This document shows positions 27,799 to 36,191 of a DNA stretch of 64,000 nucleotides, piece after piece. Numbering within the stretch: position 1 is the stretch's first letter; the number at the start of each line of letters is the position of its first letter. Source of the DNA: JAGREO01 sp020446285 (GTDB lineage: Bacteria > Pseudomonadota > Alphaproteobacteria > Geminicoccales > Geminicoccaceae); assembly GCA_041398005.1 (NCBI GenBank), contig JAWKVP010000009.1, positions 88,775 through 152,774 on the forward strand, in the 5' to 3' direction. The position numbers and the translations under genes are program-made. A model generated the notes under the pieces. It did not search any database. It was not told where the DNA came from and saw only the letters and a list, made by a program, of their open reading frames with translations.

Positions 27799-28908
27799 TC
27801 AGTCGAGCGTCAGGCGCCTTGCGTTGAGCGCCTGGACCGGGCGGGCATTGTTGTGCGGCATGGCCGCGGCGAGCGCCTGGATGTCCATGGGCGAGGCGGT
27901 GATCGGCTGGTCGAGCACATGCCATGCCACACCCTCCGAACAGGGCGGCGTGGTCAGCGAGCCGGTATAGCGGAAATAGTCCAGCCTCGGCGGCAGGACA
28001 TCGGCGGCGCTCACATGGACGCCCGGCACCGCCACCGGGTCCCCCTCCGCCGGCGTGTAGGCGCGCATCGCGGCAATGAGCGGATTGACCGGACCGGCAT
28101 CGATCATGACGCCGACGACGGCAAGCTGCCCGTGCCTGTTCTGATGGACGAGATGCAGCTCCATGGGTGCCGTGCGCCCGTCCACGACATGTTCGCTCGG
28201 TGCATGCACATGGAGTTGCAGGAGATCGTAGCGCATCCCCTCGATCTCCAGCCAGCTTCCCGGCGCATAGTCGATCTGAACGGTGTGACCGTTGTTGCGG
28301 ATGCCGAGCGGCGTCTGCCGGTAGTTGAAATGCAGCTCGGAATGCGCACCGCGCGATGCCGAAGCGAGATCGACCGGGGATTGCGCCTTGCCGCTGGCGC
28401 AGGTCCGGAAGGCGGGCGAGAGATCGCCCCAGTGTTCGGGCCCCTCTGCGCCGGCATAGCTCCAGTGCCGCCCGCCGGTGGCCGCATGACCGGCGGTGGT
28501 GGTGGTGGTCGTGTGTCCGCCGGTCATGTCTCCCGCGCGGCCGGCACCCGTGGCATGCTCGCGCGCACCCGATGTCAGGTTCACGGGCTCCCGGTGATTG
28601 CCCGCCGTCGCCGTGTAACGGTAGGGATCGTTGCCGGTGTCGATACGATCGGCGGCGGCGAAGATCCGCTCGGGCTCATGCAGCGGAGCCGGAGTGGCCT
28701 GCTGCATGGGCGCCGGAACGGGTTCGGTGATGGACATGCGCCGCTGTGGCACGGGCCGGCCATAGGCATCGTAGGACATCGCCTGCACCCCGGCGGTCTG
28801 CGGCTGGACCACCGGCGGCGATGCCGGGTAAGGCTGCATGAGATGATCCGTGCAGCCGGCGAAAGCGAGAATGACGGTGCCAGGAATGAACCAGCGGCGA
28901 ACCGGCAT
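27799..28908 (-). CDS. Alpha-type carbonic anhydrase, lipoprotein with extended N-terminus
   Basis: Zinc enzyme interconverting CO2 and bicarbonate in the periplasm or at the cell surface. The 369-residue product begins with a signal sequence and lipobox (VILAFAGC, Cys about residue 19). A long low-complexity region follows (about 20-145), including a Thr-rich GGHTTTTTTAGHAATGG stretch. The alpha-CA domain starts at HWSYAGAEGPEHWGDL. The zinc histidines are seen in LLQLHVHAPSEH (HxH) and MELHLVHQN, with YTGSLTTPPCSEGVAWHVL near the end. The 125-residue spacer is longer than in typical bacterial alpha-CAs and may span the envelope. The gene faces the sugar importer. Confidence 0.92.
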   Translation of the reverse strand: MPVRRWFIPGTVILAFAGCTDHLMQPYPASPPVVQPQTAGVQAMSYDAYGRPVPQRRMSITEPVPAPMQQATPAPLHEPERIFAAADRIDTGNDPYRYTATAGNHREPVNLTSGAREHATGAGRAGDMTGGHTTTTTTAGHAATGGRHWSYAGAEGPEHWGDLSPAFRTCASGKAQSPVDLASASRGAHSELHFNYRQTPLGIRNNGHTVQIDYAPGSWLEIEGMRYDLLQLHVHAPSEHVVDGRTAPMELHLVHQNRHGQLAVVGVMIDAGPVNPLIAAMRAYTPAEGDPVAVPGVHVSAADVLPPRLDYFRYTGSLTTPPCSEGVAWHVLDQPITASPMDIQALAAAMPHNNARPVQALNARRLTLD

Positions 28909-29205
28909 GAGAACCTCACGAACATGAATTTAACTATGGGTAGAATAGAACCGCATTTGATATACTATCAAGGGAATTCATATGAGGGCCCGCGGCGGGG
29001 TTATGCGAGCGGCGGACAATGCGGGAATGGCATCGGAAGCGGAGACGATATACAGTTGACATCAAGTCAAATTGAAAATGTGCTGTAACTCACTTTCATT
29101 TCTCGTCAAAGTTGATAAGTATCGTAAGTAAGTGTCTTCCATGTCCAATACAGATGGTAACCATCACTGTTTTTGGATGTACATTGCTTCAGCGCGACAG
29201 GTCAC
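28909..29205. promoter_or_regulatory. AT-rich divergent intergenic region
   Basis: A 297-base gap between the divergent carbonic anhydrase and TIR-like genes, clearly AT-richer than the surroundings. It contains a TTGACATCAAGTCAA near-palindrome at about 29055-29069, which could supply a -35 box or operator, and several TATACT/TATACA-like -10 candidates (about 28958 and 29048). It must hold both promoters. No gene is seen. Confidence 0.5.
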
Positions 29206-30720
29206 ATGCATTACTCCGATCTGAGCCAGACTGTCAGCCTCGATCTGTTCGTCGGATACGCGCCCGAGGACCGGTCGGAGGCCGATTCGCTGATCGGGCG
29301 TCTCATCGGACGCTTCGATATCGGCCATATCTGCCACGCGGAGAGCAGAAGCGCACAGGCGGTGGACCGGCGCATGCTCTCGGGCCTCGAACGATGCAGC
29401 ATCGCCGTGCTGCTCGCCTCGAGGGCCTGCCCGGTCGAACGGCTGCTGCCACGCGCCCTGCTCGACAGGGCGATCGCTGCCGGCAAGACGGTCGTCGTCC
29501 TGCATCTCGATGGCGAGGACAGCAGCGTCGACGCATGCCCGGGTGCCATTCACCAGCCGGCCGAAACCGACGGAAGCATTCCCACGGCCCGCCCCCTGCA
29601 TCACTCCGCACTGCTCGACACGATCGTGCACAAGCTGGTCGCCCTTTCGGCCCGACTGCTGCCGATGGAACTCGCCGAGACACCGGCTTCCTTCAGCCTG
29701 CCGGCTCCGGCCGGAATGGCGACCGCCCTGCCCCGACGCCGGCGCATTCACGGGCGGGAGCGGGAACTGTCGCTGATCGTCTCGTTTCTCGACCGCGACG
29801 GCCCGGCCATGGTCCTCGTCGATGGCGGTGCGGGTATCGGCAAGACCTCGGTTCTCGAGGCCGTGGCGCATGAACCCGCGATAGCGGCACGGTTCGGGCT
29901 GCGCCGATGCTTTCTCCCGCTCGACGGCGTATCCAGCGCATGTGAGGCGTTCACCCGACTGGCGGAAGTCCTCGATCTCGAACCGAACCTCTTCTGCGAG
30001 GCGGATATCCGCACGGAACTCTCGCGCGCGCCCGCCCTCATCCTCGCCGACGACCTCGGCCGCAGTCTCGATGCCGTCGATGCGCGGGCGCTGGCCGAAG
30101 CGATCGTCGGTCTCCTCAGGGATACCGGCGCGAGCCTGATCGCCACGACCGAGCCCGGAATGGTCGTTGCCGAATGCGACATGCGGCCGGTTCCGCTCGA
30201 CGGGCTCGACGAGGGATCACTGCGTTCGATGCTGTTTGCCACCGCGCGCGGGATCGCCGCGATCGATGACGGACTCTCGCCGCTGCTCGCCGAACTGCGC
30301 GGCAATCCGCTTGCCCTTCGCCTGCTCGCATCGGCCTGCCGCAACGATGCGTCGCTGTCCGATGTCGGGGACGCATGGGAACGCGCGGCACAAAGGCTGA
30401 ACGGGAACGATTGTCCGGGAATGACAGCACTCGCGGCGGCGATCGAACGCGCCGGTGGCATCGAACGGCTCGGCGCCACATTGTCGCTGCTCGCCTCGAT
30501 ACCGGAGGGATTGCCGCTCGAACATCTGGAGGAGCGGCTCCCGGCGGGCGGATTCCTTGCGGTCATTTCGCTGCTCGATGCGGATCTGGCGGATCTGAAC
30601 GGCCCGCGCATACGGCTGATACCCGGCATCGCGGCCATCCTGCCGACCGTTCAGGCGGCACTCGCGGGGCATGCAGCGACATTCGGGAACCGCACAGAAC
30701 TGGCTGGTGTCCCGAACTAG
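29206..30720 (+). CDS. TIR-like domain plus NB-ARC/STAND ATPase protein
   Basis: A 504-residue two-domain protein. The N-terminus (about residues 9-110) reads LDLFVGYAPEDRSEADSLIGRLIGRF, then CHAESRSAQAVDRRMLSGLERCSIAVLLAS and KTVVVLHLDG. This is the strand-helix pattern of a TIR domain (compare FISYxxxD at its start). The centre has Walker A VLVDGGAGIGKTSVLEA (about 205-221), Walker B PALILADDLGRSLD, a GNPLALRLLASAC segment (GxP motif of NB-ARC) and a short winged-helix region. No TPR, WD or LRR sensor follows. TIR-NTPase proteins are often antiviral NAD-depleting switches or regulators; activity here is unproven. ATG 29206 is preferred over a TTG at 29173. Confidence 0.65.
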   Translation: MHYSDLSQTVSLDLFVGYAPEDRSEADSLIGRLIGRFDIGHICHAESRSAQAVDRRMLSGLERCSIAVLLASRACPVERLLPRALLDRAIAAGKTVVVLHLDGEDSSVDACPGAIHQPAETDGSIPTARPLHHSALLDTIVHKLVALSARLLPMELAETPASFSLPAPAGMATALPRRRRIHGRERELSLIVSFLDRDGPAMVLVDGGAGIGKTSVLEAVAHEPAIAARFGLRRCFLPLDGVSSACEAFTRLAEVLDLEPNLFCEADIRTELSRAPALILADDLGRSLDAVDARALAEAIVGLLRDTGASLIATTEPGMVVAECDMRPVPLDGLDEGSLRSMLFATARGIAAIDDGLSPLLAELRGNPLALRLLASACRNDASLSDVGDAWERAAQRLNGNDCPGMTALAAAIERAGGIERLGATLSLLASIPEGLPLEHLEERLPAGGFLAVISLLDADLADLNGPRIRLIPGIAAILPTVQAALAGHAATFGNRTELAGVPN

Positions 30721-30730
30721 AACGAGCTAT

Positions 30731-30759
30731 ATCGAGGGGCCAATTTGGAGCCTCTCGAT
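30731..30759. promoter_or_regulatory. Palindrome immediately upstream of the MocR gene
   Basis: ATCGAGGGGC (30731-30740) and GCCTCTCGAT (30750-30759) form a 10-bp inverted repeat with one mismatch, ending 2 bases before the start codon. It contains the only ribosome-binding-site candidate (GGAG, 30747-30750). It may be an autoregulatory operator or a leader hairpin affecting translation. Confidence 0.4.
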
Positions 30760-30761
30760 TC

Positions 30762-32258
30762 ATGAAAACTGCCACAAGGAAGGGTCCACTCTACCTTGCC
30801 AGCATATCGCTCGACGAAGCGAGTGCGGTTCCGCTGCATCGTCAGCTCTATTTCGCGCTGCGCGAGGCCATTCTCGACGGCCGCCTGCGGCCGGGCGCGC
30901 GCCTGCCATCCAGCCGCTCGCTGGCCGGCGATCTCGGCGTCTCGCGCAACACCGTGCTGGCCGCCTTCGAACAGCTCCTCGCCGAGGGCTACATCGAGGG
31001 CCGTGTCGGCGCCGGCTCGTTCGTCAGCGAGCTTCTGCCCGAACATGCGCTCAATGCACGTCCGGGCCATGTCGATGCCACGCGGGATGCGGTCGCTCCG
31101 CCGGGACCATCGCGGCGTGGCGCCTATCTCTGCGAGATGGTCACCGGCACATCGAAGCCGCGCGCCTTCGCGCCGGGACTGCCGGAACTCGCCGCCTTTC
31201 CCTTCGAGGACTGGGCGCGGCTGCTCCAGCGTCACTGGCGCAATCCGCCCGAGAGCTTTCTGATCGGCAGCGATCCGTCGGGCCATGGCCCCCTGCGCGA
31301 TGCGCTCGCGCGCTATCTCGGTGCGAGCCGGGCGGTACGCTGCGATGCCGACCAGGTGTTCATCGTCAGCGGCGCACAGCAGGCGCTCGACCTCATGGCG
31401 CGCGTGCTCCTCGATCCGGGCGACGAGGTGTGGGTCGAGGATCCGGGCTATCCCGGCCTCATCGGCGCCCTGCTCGCCTCGGGCTCGAAGCTCGTGCCGC
31501 TCGCCATCGACGATGAGGGCCTGTCCGTCGCCGAGGGCCGGCGGCTGGCACCGAAGGCGCGCATGGCCTGCATCTCCCCGTCGCACCAGTATCCGCTCGG
31601 CGTCACCATGAGTCTCGCCCGCCGGCTCGAACTGCTCGACTGGGCGCGCGAGGCCGATGCGTTCGTGCTGGAGGACGATTATGACAGCGAATATCGCTAC
31701 TCCGGACGTCCGCTCGCGGCATTGCAGGGGCTCGATACCGATGGCCGGGTGGTCTATGTCGGCACCATGAGCAAGGTGATGTTTCCGGGGTTGCGACTGG
31801 GCTACATGGTCGTGCCGAAACATCTCGTCTCCGCGTTCAAGGCGGTGCGGCGGCTCACCGATACCCATCCCTCGACGCTCGCCCAGCCGGCGCTCGCCGA
31901 ATTCATCGAGGACGGATCGCTCGCCGCGCATGTCCGCCGGACCCGCGCGCTCTATGCGGAACGGCAGACGATGCTCATCGATGCGCTCGAACGCCGGCTG
32001 CGTGACCGCATCACGGTGCGCCCGTCGCAGGCCGGAATGCATCTCGTGGCCAGCCTGCCCGACGGAACCGACGATCGCCGTCTCTCGGCCTCGGCGCGCA
32101 GGTACGGTGTGGAAGCCCCTGCCCTTTCGAGCTACTTTCGCACCCATCATCCGAGAACGGGGCTTCTTCTGGGTTATGCCGGTGTGCCGGAAAAGGTGAT
32201 CGAGCGCGGCGTGGCCGGTCTCGCCAAGGCGCTCGACGAGATTGGCGCTTCGGCATGA
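30762..32258 (+). CDS. MocR/PdxR-type transcriptional regulator (GntR HTH plus aminotransferase-like domain)
   Basis: A 498-residue regulator. The GntR winged helix lies at about residues 10-80 (PLHRQLYFALREAILDGRLRPGARLPSSRSLAGDLGVSRNTV). The fold-type I aminotransferase domain lies at about 110-495. The PLP lysine is in YVGTMSKVMFPGLRLGYMV, with the cofactor Asp/Tyr pair in VLEDDYDSEYRY and the phosphate-binding SGAQQALDLMA. Family members bind PLP or amino-acid adducts and control PLP, GABA or taurine genes. No such target is adjacent, so its regulon is unclear; hemF downstream has an unrelated role. The frame is open far upstream, but homology starts here. Confidence 0.9.
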   Translation: MKTATRKGPLYLASISLDEASAVPLHRQLYFALREAILDGRLRPGARLPSSRSLAGDLGVSRNTVLAAFEQLLAEGYIEGRVGAGSFVSELLPEHALNARPGHVDATRDAVAPPGPSRRGAYLCEMVTGTSKPRAFAPGLPELAAFPFEDWARLLQRHWRNPPESFLIGSDPSGHGPLRDALARYLGASRAVRCDADQVFIVSGAQQALDLMARVLLDPGDEVWVEDPGYPGLIGALLASGSKLVPLAIDDEGLSVAEGRRLAPKARMACISPSHQYPLGVTMSLARRLELLDWAREADAFVLEDDYDSEYRYSGRPLAALQGLDTDGRVVYVGTMSKVMFPGLRLGYMVVPKHLVSAFKAVRRLTDTHPSTLAQPALAEFIEDGSLAAHVRRTRALYAERQTMLIDALERRLRDRITVRPSQAGMHLVASLPDGTDDRRLSASARRYGVEAPALSSYFRTHHPRTGLLLGYAGVPEKVIERGVAGLAKALDEIGASA

Positions 32259-32346
32259 GAACTCGTGCCGCATGGCCAGGACGGCCCGCTCTCGGGCACA
32301 TTTCAGTCGGAAACCGGGACGGCGGTCCGCAAGCGGAATGGAAGGC

Positions 32347-33189
32347 ATGAGCGAAAGCGAAAAGGAACGCGCCCGTGAATGGTTCGAGAGCCTTCGCGAC
32401 CGGATCTGCACCGCCTTCGAAGCACTCGAGGATGCCTTTTCCGGTCAGGACGCGGAGCGCATGGAGCCCGGCCGCTTCGAACGCAGGGCGTGGGAGCGCG
32501 ACGGCGGTGGCGGCGGGGTGATGAGCATCATGCGCGGCCGGGTGTTCGAGAAGGTCGGCGTCAATGTCTCGACCGTGCATGGCGAATTCAGCGAAAAGTT
32601 CAGCAAACAGATCCCCGGAACGGACGGGAACCCGCAATTCTGGGCCTCGGGCATCTCGCTCGTCGCCCATCTGCGCAATCCGCACGCACCGCCGGCGCAC
32701 ATGAACACCCGTCACATACGCACCACGAAATCATGGTTCGGCGGCGGCGCCGATCTCAATCCGATCTTCCCCGACGACAGCCAGACGGCGGCCTTCCATG
32801 CGCGTCTGAAACAGGCCTGCGACGCTTGCGGAGCGGATGCCTACGATCGCTTCAAGGCGTGGGCGGACGAGTATTTCTTTCTCCCGCATCGCGGCGAGCC
32901 GCGCGGCGTGGGCGGTATCTTCTACGATTATCTCGAAAGCGACCACGAACGCCATTTCGCCTTCACCCGCGAGGTTGGCGAAGCGTTCCTCGACATCTAC
33001 CCGCAACTGGTCGAGCAGAAGATGAATCTGCCCTGGACCGATGGGGAGCGCGCCTTTCAGGCCGAGCGCCGTGGCCGCTATGTCGAGTTCAACCTGTTGT
33101 GGGACCGGGGAACACGCTTCGGGATCGAGACGGGAGGGAACACGGAAGCCATTCTCATGTCACTGCCGCCGGTCGCGACCTGGAGCTGA
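32347..33189 (+). CDS. hemF: Oxygen-dependent coproporphyrinogen III oxidase HemF, C-terminally shortened
   Basis: Heme-pathway enzyme decarboxylating coproporphyrinogen III to protoporphyrinogen IX using O2. The 280-residue product shows GGGGGVMSIMRGRVFEKVGVNVSTVHGEF, HMNTRHIRTTKSWFGGGADLNPIFP, RGVGGIFYDYLES and GRYVEFNLLWDRGTRFGIETGGNTEAILMSLPPVATW, all strongly conserved. Family members continue about 20-30 residues past this point with a Y-D-x-x-P-E-x-G-T/S-P-E tail. Here a TGA follows ATWS directly and no frame downstream restores the tail. The upstream ATG at 32338 is an equally possible start. Activity without the tail is uncertain. Confidence 0.9.
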   Translation: MSESEKERAREWFESLRDRICTAFEALEDAFSGQDAERMEPGRFERRAWERDGGGGGVMSIMRGRVFEKVGVNVSTVHGEFSEKFSKQIPGTDGNPQFWASGISLVAHLRNPHAPPAHMNTRHIRTTKSWFGGGADLNPIFPDDSQTAAFHARLKQACDACGADAYDRFKAWADEYFFLPHRGEPRGVGGIFYDYLESDHERHFAFTREVGEAFLDIYPQLVEQKMNLPWTDGERAFQAERRGRYVEFNLLWDRGTRFGIETGGNTEAILMSLPPVATWS

Positions 33190-33284
33190 GCACGCGGCAC
33201 GGCATTCCCGCAACCCTCGCTCCGCTCCCCTTCGACCGGACCGTACCCCGAACCGCCCCCGCCCGGGCATCCCAAGGAGACATC

Positions 33285-33827
33285 ATGGAACTCGAGAAAC
33301 TTTCGATCGGCGCCAATCCTCCCGACGAGGTCAATGTCATCATCGAGGTGCCGCTCCGATCCGATCCGATCAAGTACGAATTCGACAAGGATTCGGGCTT
33401 CATCTTCGTTGATCGCTATCTCTACACGACGATGTTCTATCCGTGTAACTACGGCTTCATTCCGCACACGCTCGCCGATGACGGCGATCCCATCGACGTC
33501 ATGGTCATCGGCCGCATGCCGGTGCAGGCCGGGACGGTGCTGCGCGCCAATCCCATCGGCGTGCTCAAGATGGAGGACGAGGCCGGCATGGACGAGAAGA
33601 TCCTCGCCAAGCCGATCGACAAGATCACGCCCGTCAATCGCAAGCTCAAGACCTATCGCGACGTGCCCGAAATCGACCTGCAGCGCATTGCCCACTTCTT
33701 CGAGCATTACAAGGATCTGGAGCCCAACAAATGGGTGAAGATCAAGGGCTGGGGCGATGTCGACGAGGCCAAGCAGCTGATCGTCCAGGGCATCGACGCG
33801 CAGACGGCGGCGAAGGCCGGCGGATAG
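33285..33827 (+). CDS. ppa: Inorganic pyrophosphatase, family I
   Basis: Cytoplasmic enzyme hydrolysing pyrophosphate to orthophosphate. The 180-residue protein has the family I active-site residues: EVPLRSDPIKYEFDKDSG (Lys and Glu), YPCNYGFIPHTLADDGDPIDVMVIG (the DGDPID metal site at about residues 66-71) and the KWVKIKGWGD segment. The ATG is preceded by AAGGAGA. It stands 95 bases after hemF and may be expressed separately. Confidence 0.96.
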   Translation: MELEKLSIGANPPDEVNVIIEVPLRSDPIKYEFDKDSGFIFVDRYLYTTMFYPCNYGFIPHTLADDGDPIDVMVIGRMPVQAGTVLRANPIGVLKMEDEAGMDEKILAKPIDKITPVNRKLKTYRDVPEIDLQRIAHFFEHYKDLEPNKWVKIKGWGDVDEAKQLIVQGIDAQTAAKAGG

Positions 33828-33953
33828 GCCGCGAAGGGCGGCCGGCACCGCGCCCGGCGCACCGGCCGTCGACCCCGGTTCTTAACACTTGACCCCCACA
33901 AAAAGGCGGGTGACGATAATCATCACCTTGCAGTCGCACCAGGGAGTGGACCC

Positions 33954-34409
33954 ATGAAACGTCAGATCATTCCAGGCGTCATCGACGGCCAGCAGGCCCT
34001 TTGCTGCCTCGCTCCGGATGCGACGGTCAAGGAAGCGGCCGATCTGATGGCCGAACGGCGGATCGGCGCGATCCTCGTCATGGAAGGTCCCCGGCTGGCG
34101 GGCATCCTGACCGAACGCGATCTCGTGTTCCGCGTGCTCGCGAAGGGTGCGAAGCCGGAATCGACGAAGGTGAGCGCGGTCATGACCGCCGATCCCATCG
34201 TCACCGGCCCCTCGGACGGTGCACTGCAGGCCCTCGAGACGATGAGCAAGGGCCATTTCCGGCATCTGCCGGTCCTCGATGGCAACGACGTCCTCGGCAT
34301 CGTCTCCATCCGCGATCTCTACGAGGCCATTCGCGGCCATCTCGAGGAAGAACTGCGCGGCGCGGAAAGCCTGATCTACGGCGATCAGTACGGCTCGGGC
34401 GCCGCCTAG
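33954..34409 (+). CDS. Paired CBS-domain protein
   Basis: Cytoplasmic 151-residue protein made of two CBS motifs. The first (about 17-68) is VKEAADLMAERRIGAILVMEGPRLAGILTERDL and the second (about 85-132) is ALQALETMSKGHFRHLPVLDGNDVLGIVSIRDL. CBS pairs bind adenosyl nucleotides such as AMP, ATP or SAM and act as energy or ligand sensors. No fused effector domain is present, so the partner is unknown. It is convergent with bolA, and a terminator overlaps its stop codon. Confidence 0.92.
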   Translation: MKRQIIPGVIDGQQALCCLAPDATVKEAADLMAERRIGAILVMEGPRLAGILTERDLVFRVLAKGAKPESTKVSAVMTADPIVTGPSDGALQALETMSKGHFRHLPVLDGNDVLGIVSIRDLYEAIRGHLEEELRGAESLIYGDQYGSGAA

Positions 34410-34419
34410 CCTTTTTTTT
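34392..34419 (+). terminator. Terminator after the CBS-domain gene
   Basis: GGCT (34392-34395) pairs with AGCC (34408-34411), with extra GG/CC pairs inside, and is followed by eight T. The stem overlaps the stop codon of the CBS gene. It separates convergent transcription from bolA. Confidence 0.5.
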
Positions 34420-34433
34420 CCATTACCCGGACG

Positions 34434-34715
34434 TCAGCCTCGCGCCTCTTCCGGAGTGCGGGCGGTGATCGAGAGGGCGTGGATCTCGCGTTGCATCAGG
34501 TCGCCCACTGCTGCGATTACCGCGCGCTGGCGGGCGACCCGGCTCTGGCCGGCGAAGGACGGGCCGGTGATGATGACGGCAAAGTGGCTCTCGCCCTGCG
34601 GTCGCGATCCGGCATGGCCGGCATGGCGTGCCGACTGGTCCTCGATCTCGACATCATGTGACGTGAACGCGTGTTCCAGCCTTTCGCGCAGCTCGCTCTG
34701 AACCGGTCCGGCCAT
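34434..34715 (-). CDS. bolA: BolA family protein
   Basis: Small 93-residue protein of the BolA/IbaG fold. With monothiol glutaredoxins the family forms Fe-S complexes involved in iron signalling and cluster trafficking. Seen are an N-terminal helix (VQSELRERLEHAF), the SHFAVIITGPSFAGQSRVARQRAVIAAV core and the HALSITARTPEE terminal strand, with the conserved C-terminal His. The start at 34715 gives family length; the open frame continues upstream without homology. In many alphaproteobacteria bolA neighbours cobS-cobT; here they are 24 kb apart. Confidence 0.9.
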   Translation of the reverse strand: MAGPVQSELRERLEHAFTSHDVEIEDQSARHAGHAGSRPQGESHFAVIITGPSFAGQSRVARQRAVIAAVGDLMQREIHALSITARTPEEARG

Positions 34716-34777
34716 GGTTTCCTCTCCCCTTGCAAGGCGTGTATCGTCGGTGACATTGCCGATCGTTCGTAGCCTTA

Positions 34778-34811
34778 GCAGCATGTCGGGAAAATGCCGA
34801 TAGACGCCGCG
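34778..34811 (+). repeat. REP-like element, degenerate copy C
   Basis: AGCAGCATGTCGGGAAAATG followed by CCGATAGACGCCGC resembles copy A (7975) and copy B (42781), sharing the AAATGCCGATAG core with scattered changes elsewhere. It lies in the divergent gap between bolA and the alcohol dehydrogenase. Confidence 0.45.
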
Positions 34812-34871
34812 CCGAACCGCCCGCATTCTTGCAGTCAAGGGAATGCCGGCAATCCGGGAAAGGGGAGACTC

Positions 34872-36026
34872 ATGGAATCCATCCGTGTCGCGACGTTTGA
34901 CGGGCCTGGTGCGCCACCCGTGATCCACACCGTGAAAAAGCCCGAAGTCGGGCCGAAGGCGGCACTCATCCGCATCGGCTGCTGCGGTGTCTGCGGCACG
35001 GATCTGCACATTCTCAAGGGTCACTGGCCGAAGCCCCTGCCCTGGCCGTTCACGCTCGGTCACGAGCTTGCCGGGGTGATCGTCGAGAAGGGTGACGAGC
35101 TGACGACGGACTGGTCGGGCAACCCTGTCGAAGTGGGGAGCAAGATCATGCTGCCGCCGCTCATGCCCTGCGGTTTCTGCGACTGGTGCAAGCGCTATCC
35201 CGAACAGGCGAACAAGTGCCTCACGCCCGTCTATTACGGCCGCTATCTCGGCTTCGACAAGCCGCCACATCTCTGGGGCGGATGGTCGGAGGCGGTCTAT
35301 GTCGATTTCGACATGCTGCCCGGCACCAAGATGTACAAGCTGCCGGACGACATGCCGCTCCTGCTCGGATCGCTCAGCGAACCGCTCACCTCGTGCATTC
35401 GCGGATTCGAGCGGGCGCAGCGGGTGGGTGGCTTTCCCTGGGGCGCATCGGTGGTCATTCAGGGAACGGGTCCCATCGGCATTCTCGCCATTGCCGCCGC
35501 GATCGAGATGGGTGCGTCGCGGGTGATCGCCGTCGGCGCGCCGGAAAAGCCGAGGCTGGAGCTCGCCCGTGCCTTCGGCGCCGAAGCGACGGTGGACATA
35601 GAACGATACACGACGGCGCAAGCCCGCATCGACGCCGTGCGCTCGATCGTCGGCGGCTATGGCGCGGATCTGGTGATGGATTGTTCGGGTCATCCCACGG
35701 CCGGGCCGGAGGGTATCGAGTTCCTTCGCGACGGCGGCACCTATGTCGAAATGGGGCAGTTCACCGATGCCGGTTCGATCATGACGAGCTGGCACCGGAT
35801 CTGTACCAAGGACATCAACCTGCTCGGCTCATGGGCGTTCACCGCCAATGACCTGCCCAAGGGCGTGGCCATGCTCCACCGCGCGCGCGACCGGTTCCCG
35901 TGGTCGCGGATGCAGACCCTCTTCGGCTTCGACGAAAAGGCAATCGCCGATGCCATCGCCGCCGCATCCGCAATGCGCGCGGTAAAGGCAACCATCGTTC
36001 CCGACAGGGAACTGTGCGGCCTCTGA
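34872..36026 (+). CDS. Zinc-dependent alcohol/polyol dehydrogenase (MDR family)
   Basis: Medium-chain dehydrogenase of 384 residues that would oxidise an alcohol or polyol with NAD(P)+. The catalytic zinc site is CCGVCGTDLHILKG (Cys about residue 40) with GHELAG (His/Glu about 65-66). The structural zinc loop is present but altered (CGFCDWCKRYPEQANKC). The Rossmann motif is VIQGTGPIGILAIA (about 197-210). It begins after AGGGGAGA. It heads a catabolic neighbourhood with transketolase, SDR, TRAP transporter, kinase and aldolase and probably acts on the same unidentified substrate. Confidence 0.9.
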   Translation: MESIRVATFDGPGAPPVIHTVKKPEVGPKAALIRIGCCGVCGTDLHILKGHWPKPLPWPFTLGHELAGVIVEKGDELTTDWSGNPVEVGSKIMLPPLMPCGFCDWCKRYPEQANKCLTPVYYGRYLGFDKPPHLWGGWSEAVYVDFDMLPGTKMYKLPDDMPLLLGSLSEPLTSCIRGFERAQRVGGFPWGASVVIQGTGPIGILAIAAAIEMGASRVIAVGAPEKPRLELARAFGAEATVDIERYTTAQARIDAVRSIVGGYGADLVMDCSGHPTAGPEGIEFLRDGGTYVEMGQFTDAGSIMTSWHRICTKDINLLGSWAFTANDLPKGVAMLHRARDRFPWSRMQTLFGFDEKAIADAIAAASAMRAVKATIVPDRELCGL

Positions 36027-36136
36027 ACAAGGCGTCACGGTTCGCGATGACAATTGCAGGGTGTTTGCGAGAATCTTTCGGGAGCATGGGAGGTGTGAAC
36101 ATTTTCTAATCTTCTTTTTAATTCTTGATGAAAGAA

Positions 36137-36150
36137 CTCTGCGGGCAGAG
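36137..36150. promoter_or_regulatory. Palindrome upstream of the transketolase operon
   Basis: CTCTGC-GG-GCAGAG, a perfect 6-bp inverted repeat, sits 42 bases before the transketolase start in an AT-rich 165-base gap. It is a plausible operator for the catabolic operon, perhaps for the LysR at 41735, but no regulator match is known. Confidence 0.3.
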
Positions 36151-36191
36151 ATCGTATAAGCCCTCCCGAACGCCAAACAAGGGAGGACAAT

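Noticed and set aside
32379..33827. A single 482-residue frame that would fuse sequence over hemF to pyrophosphatase
   Set aside because: The upstream part is out of frame with hemF and has no homology; pyrophosphatase has its own ATG and ribosome-binding site at 33285.
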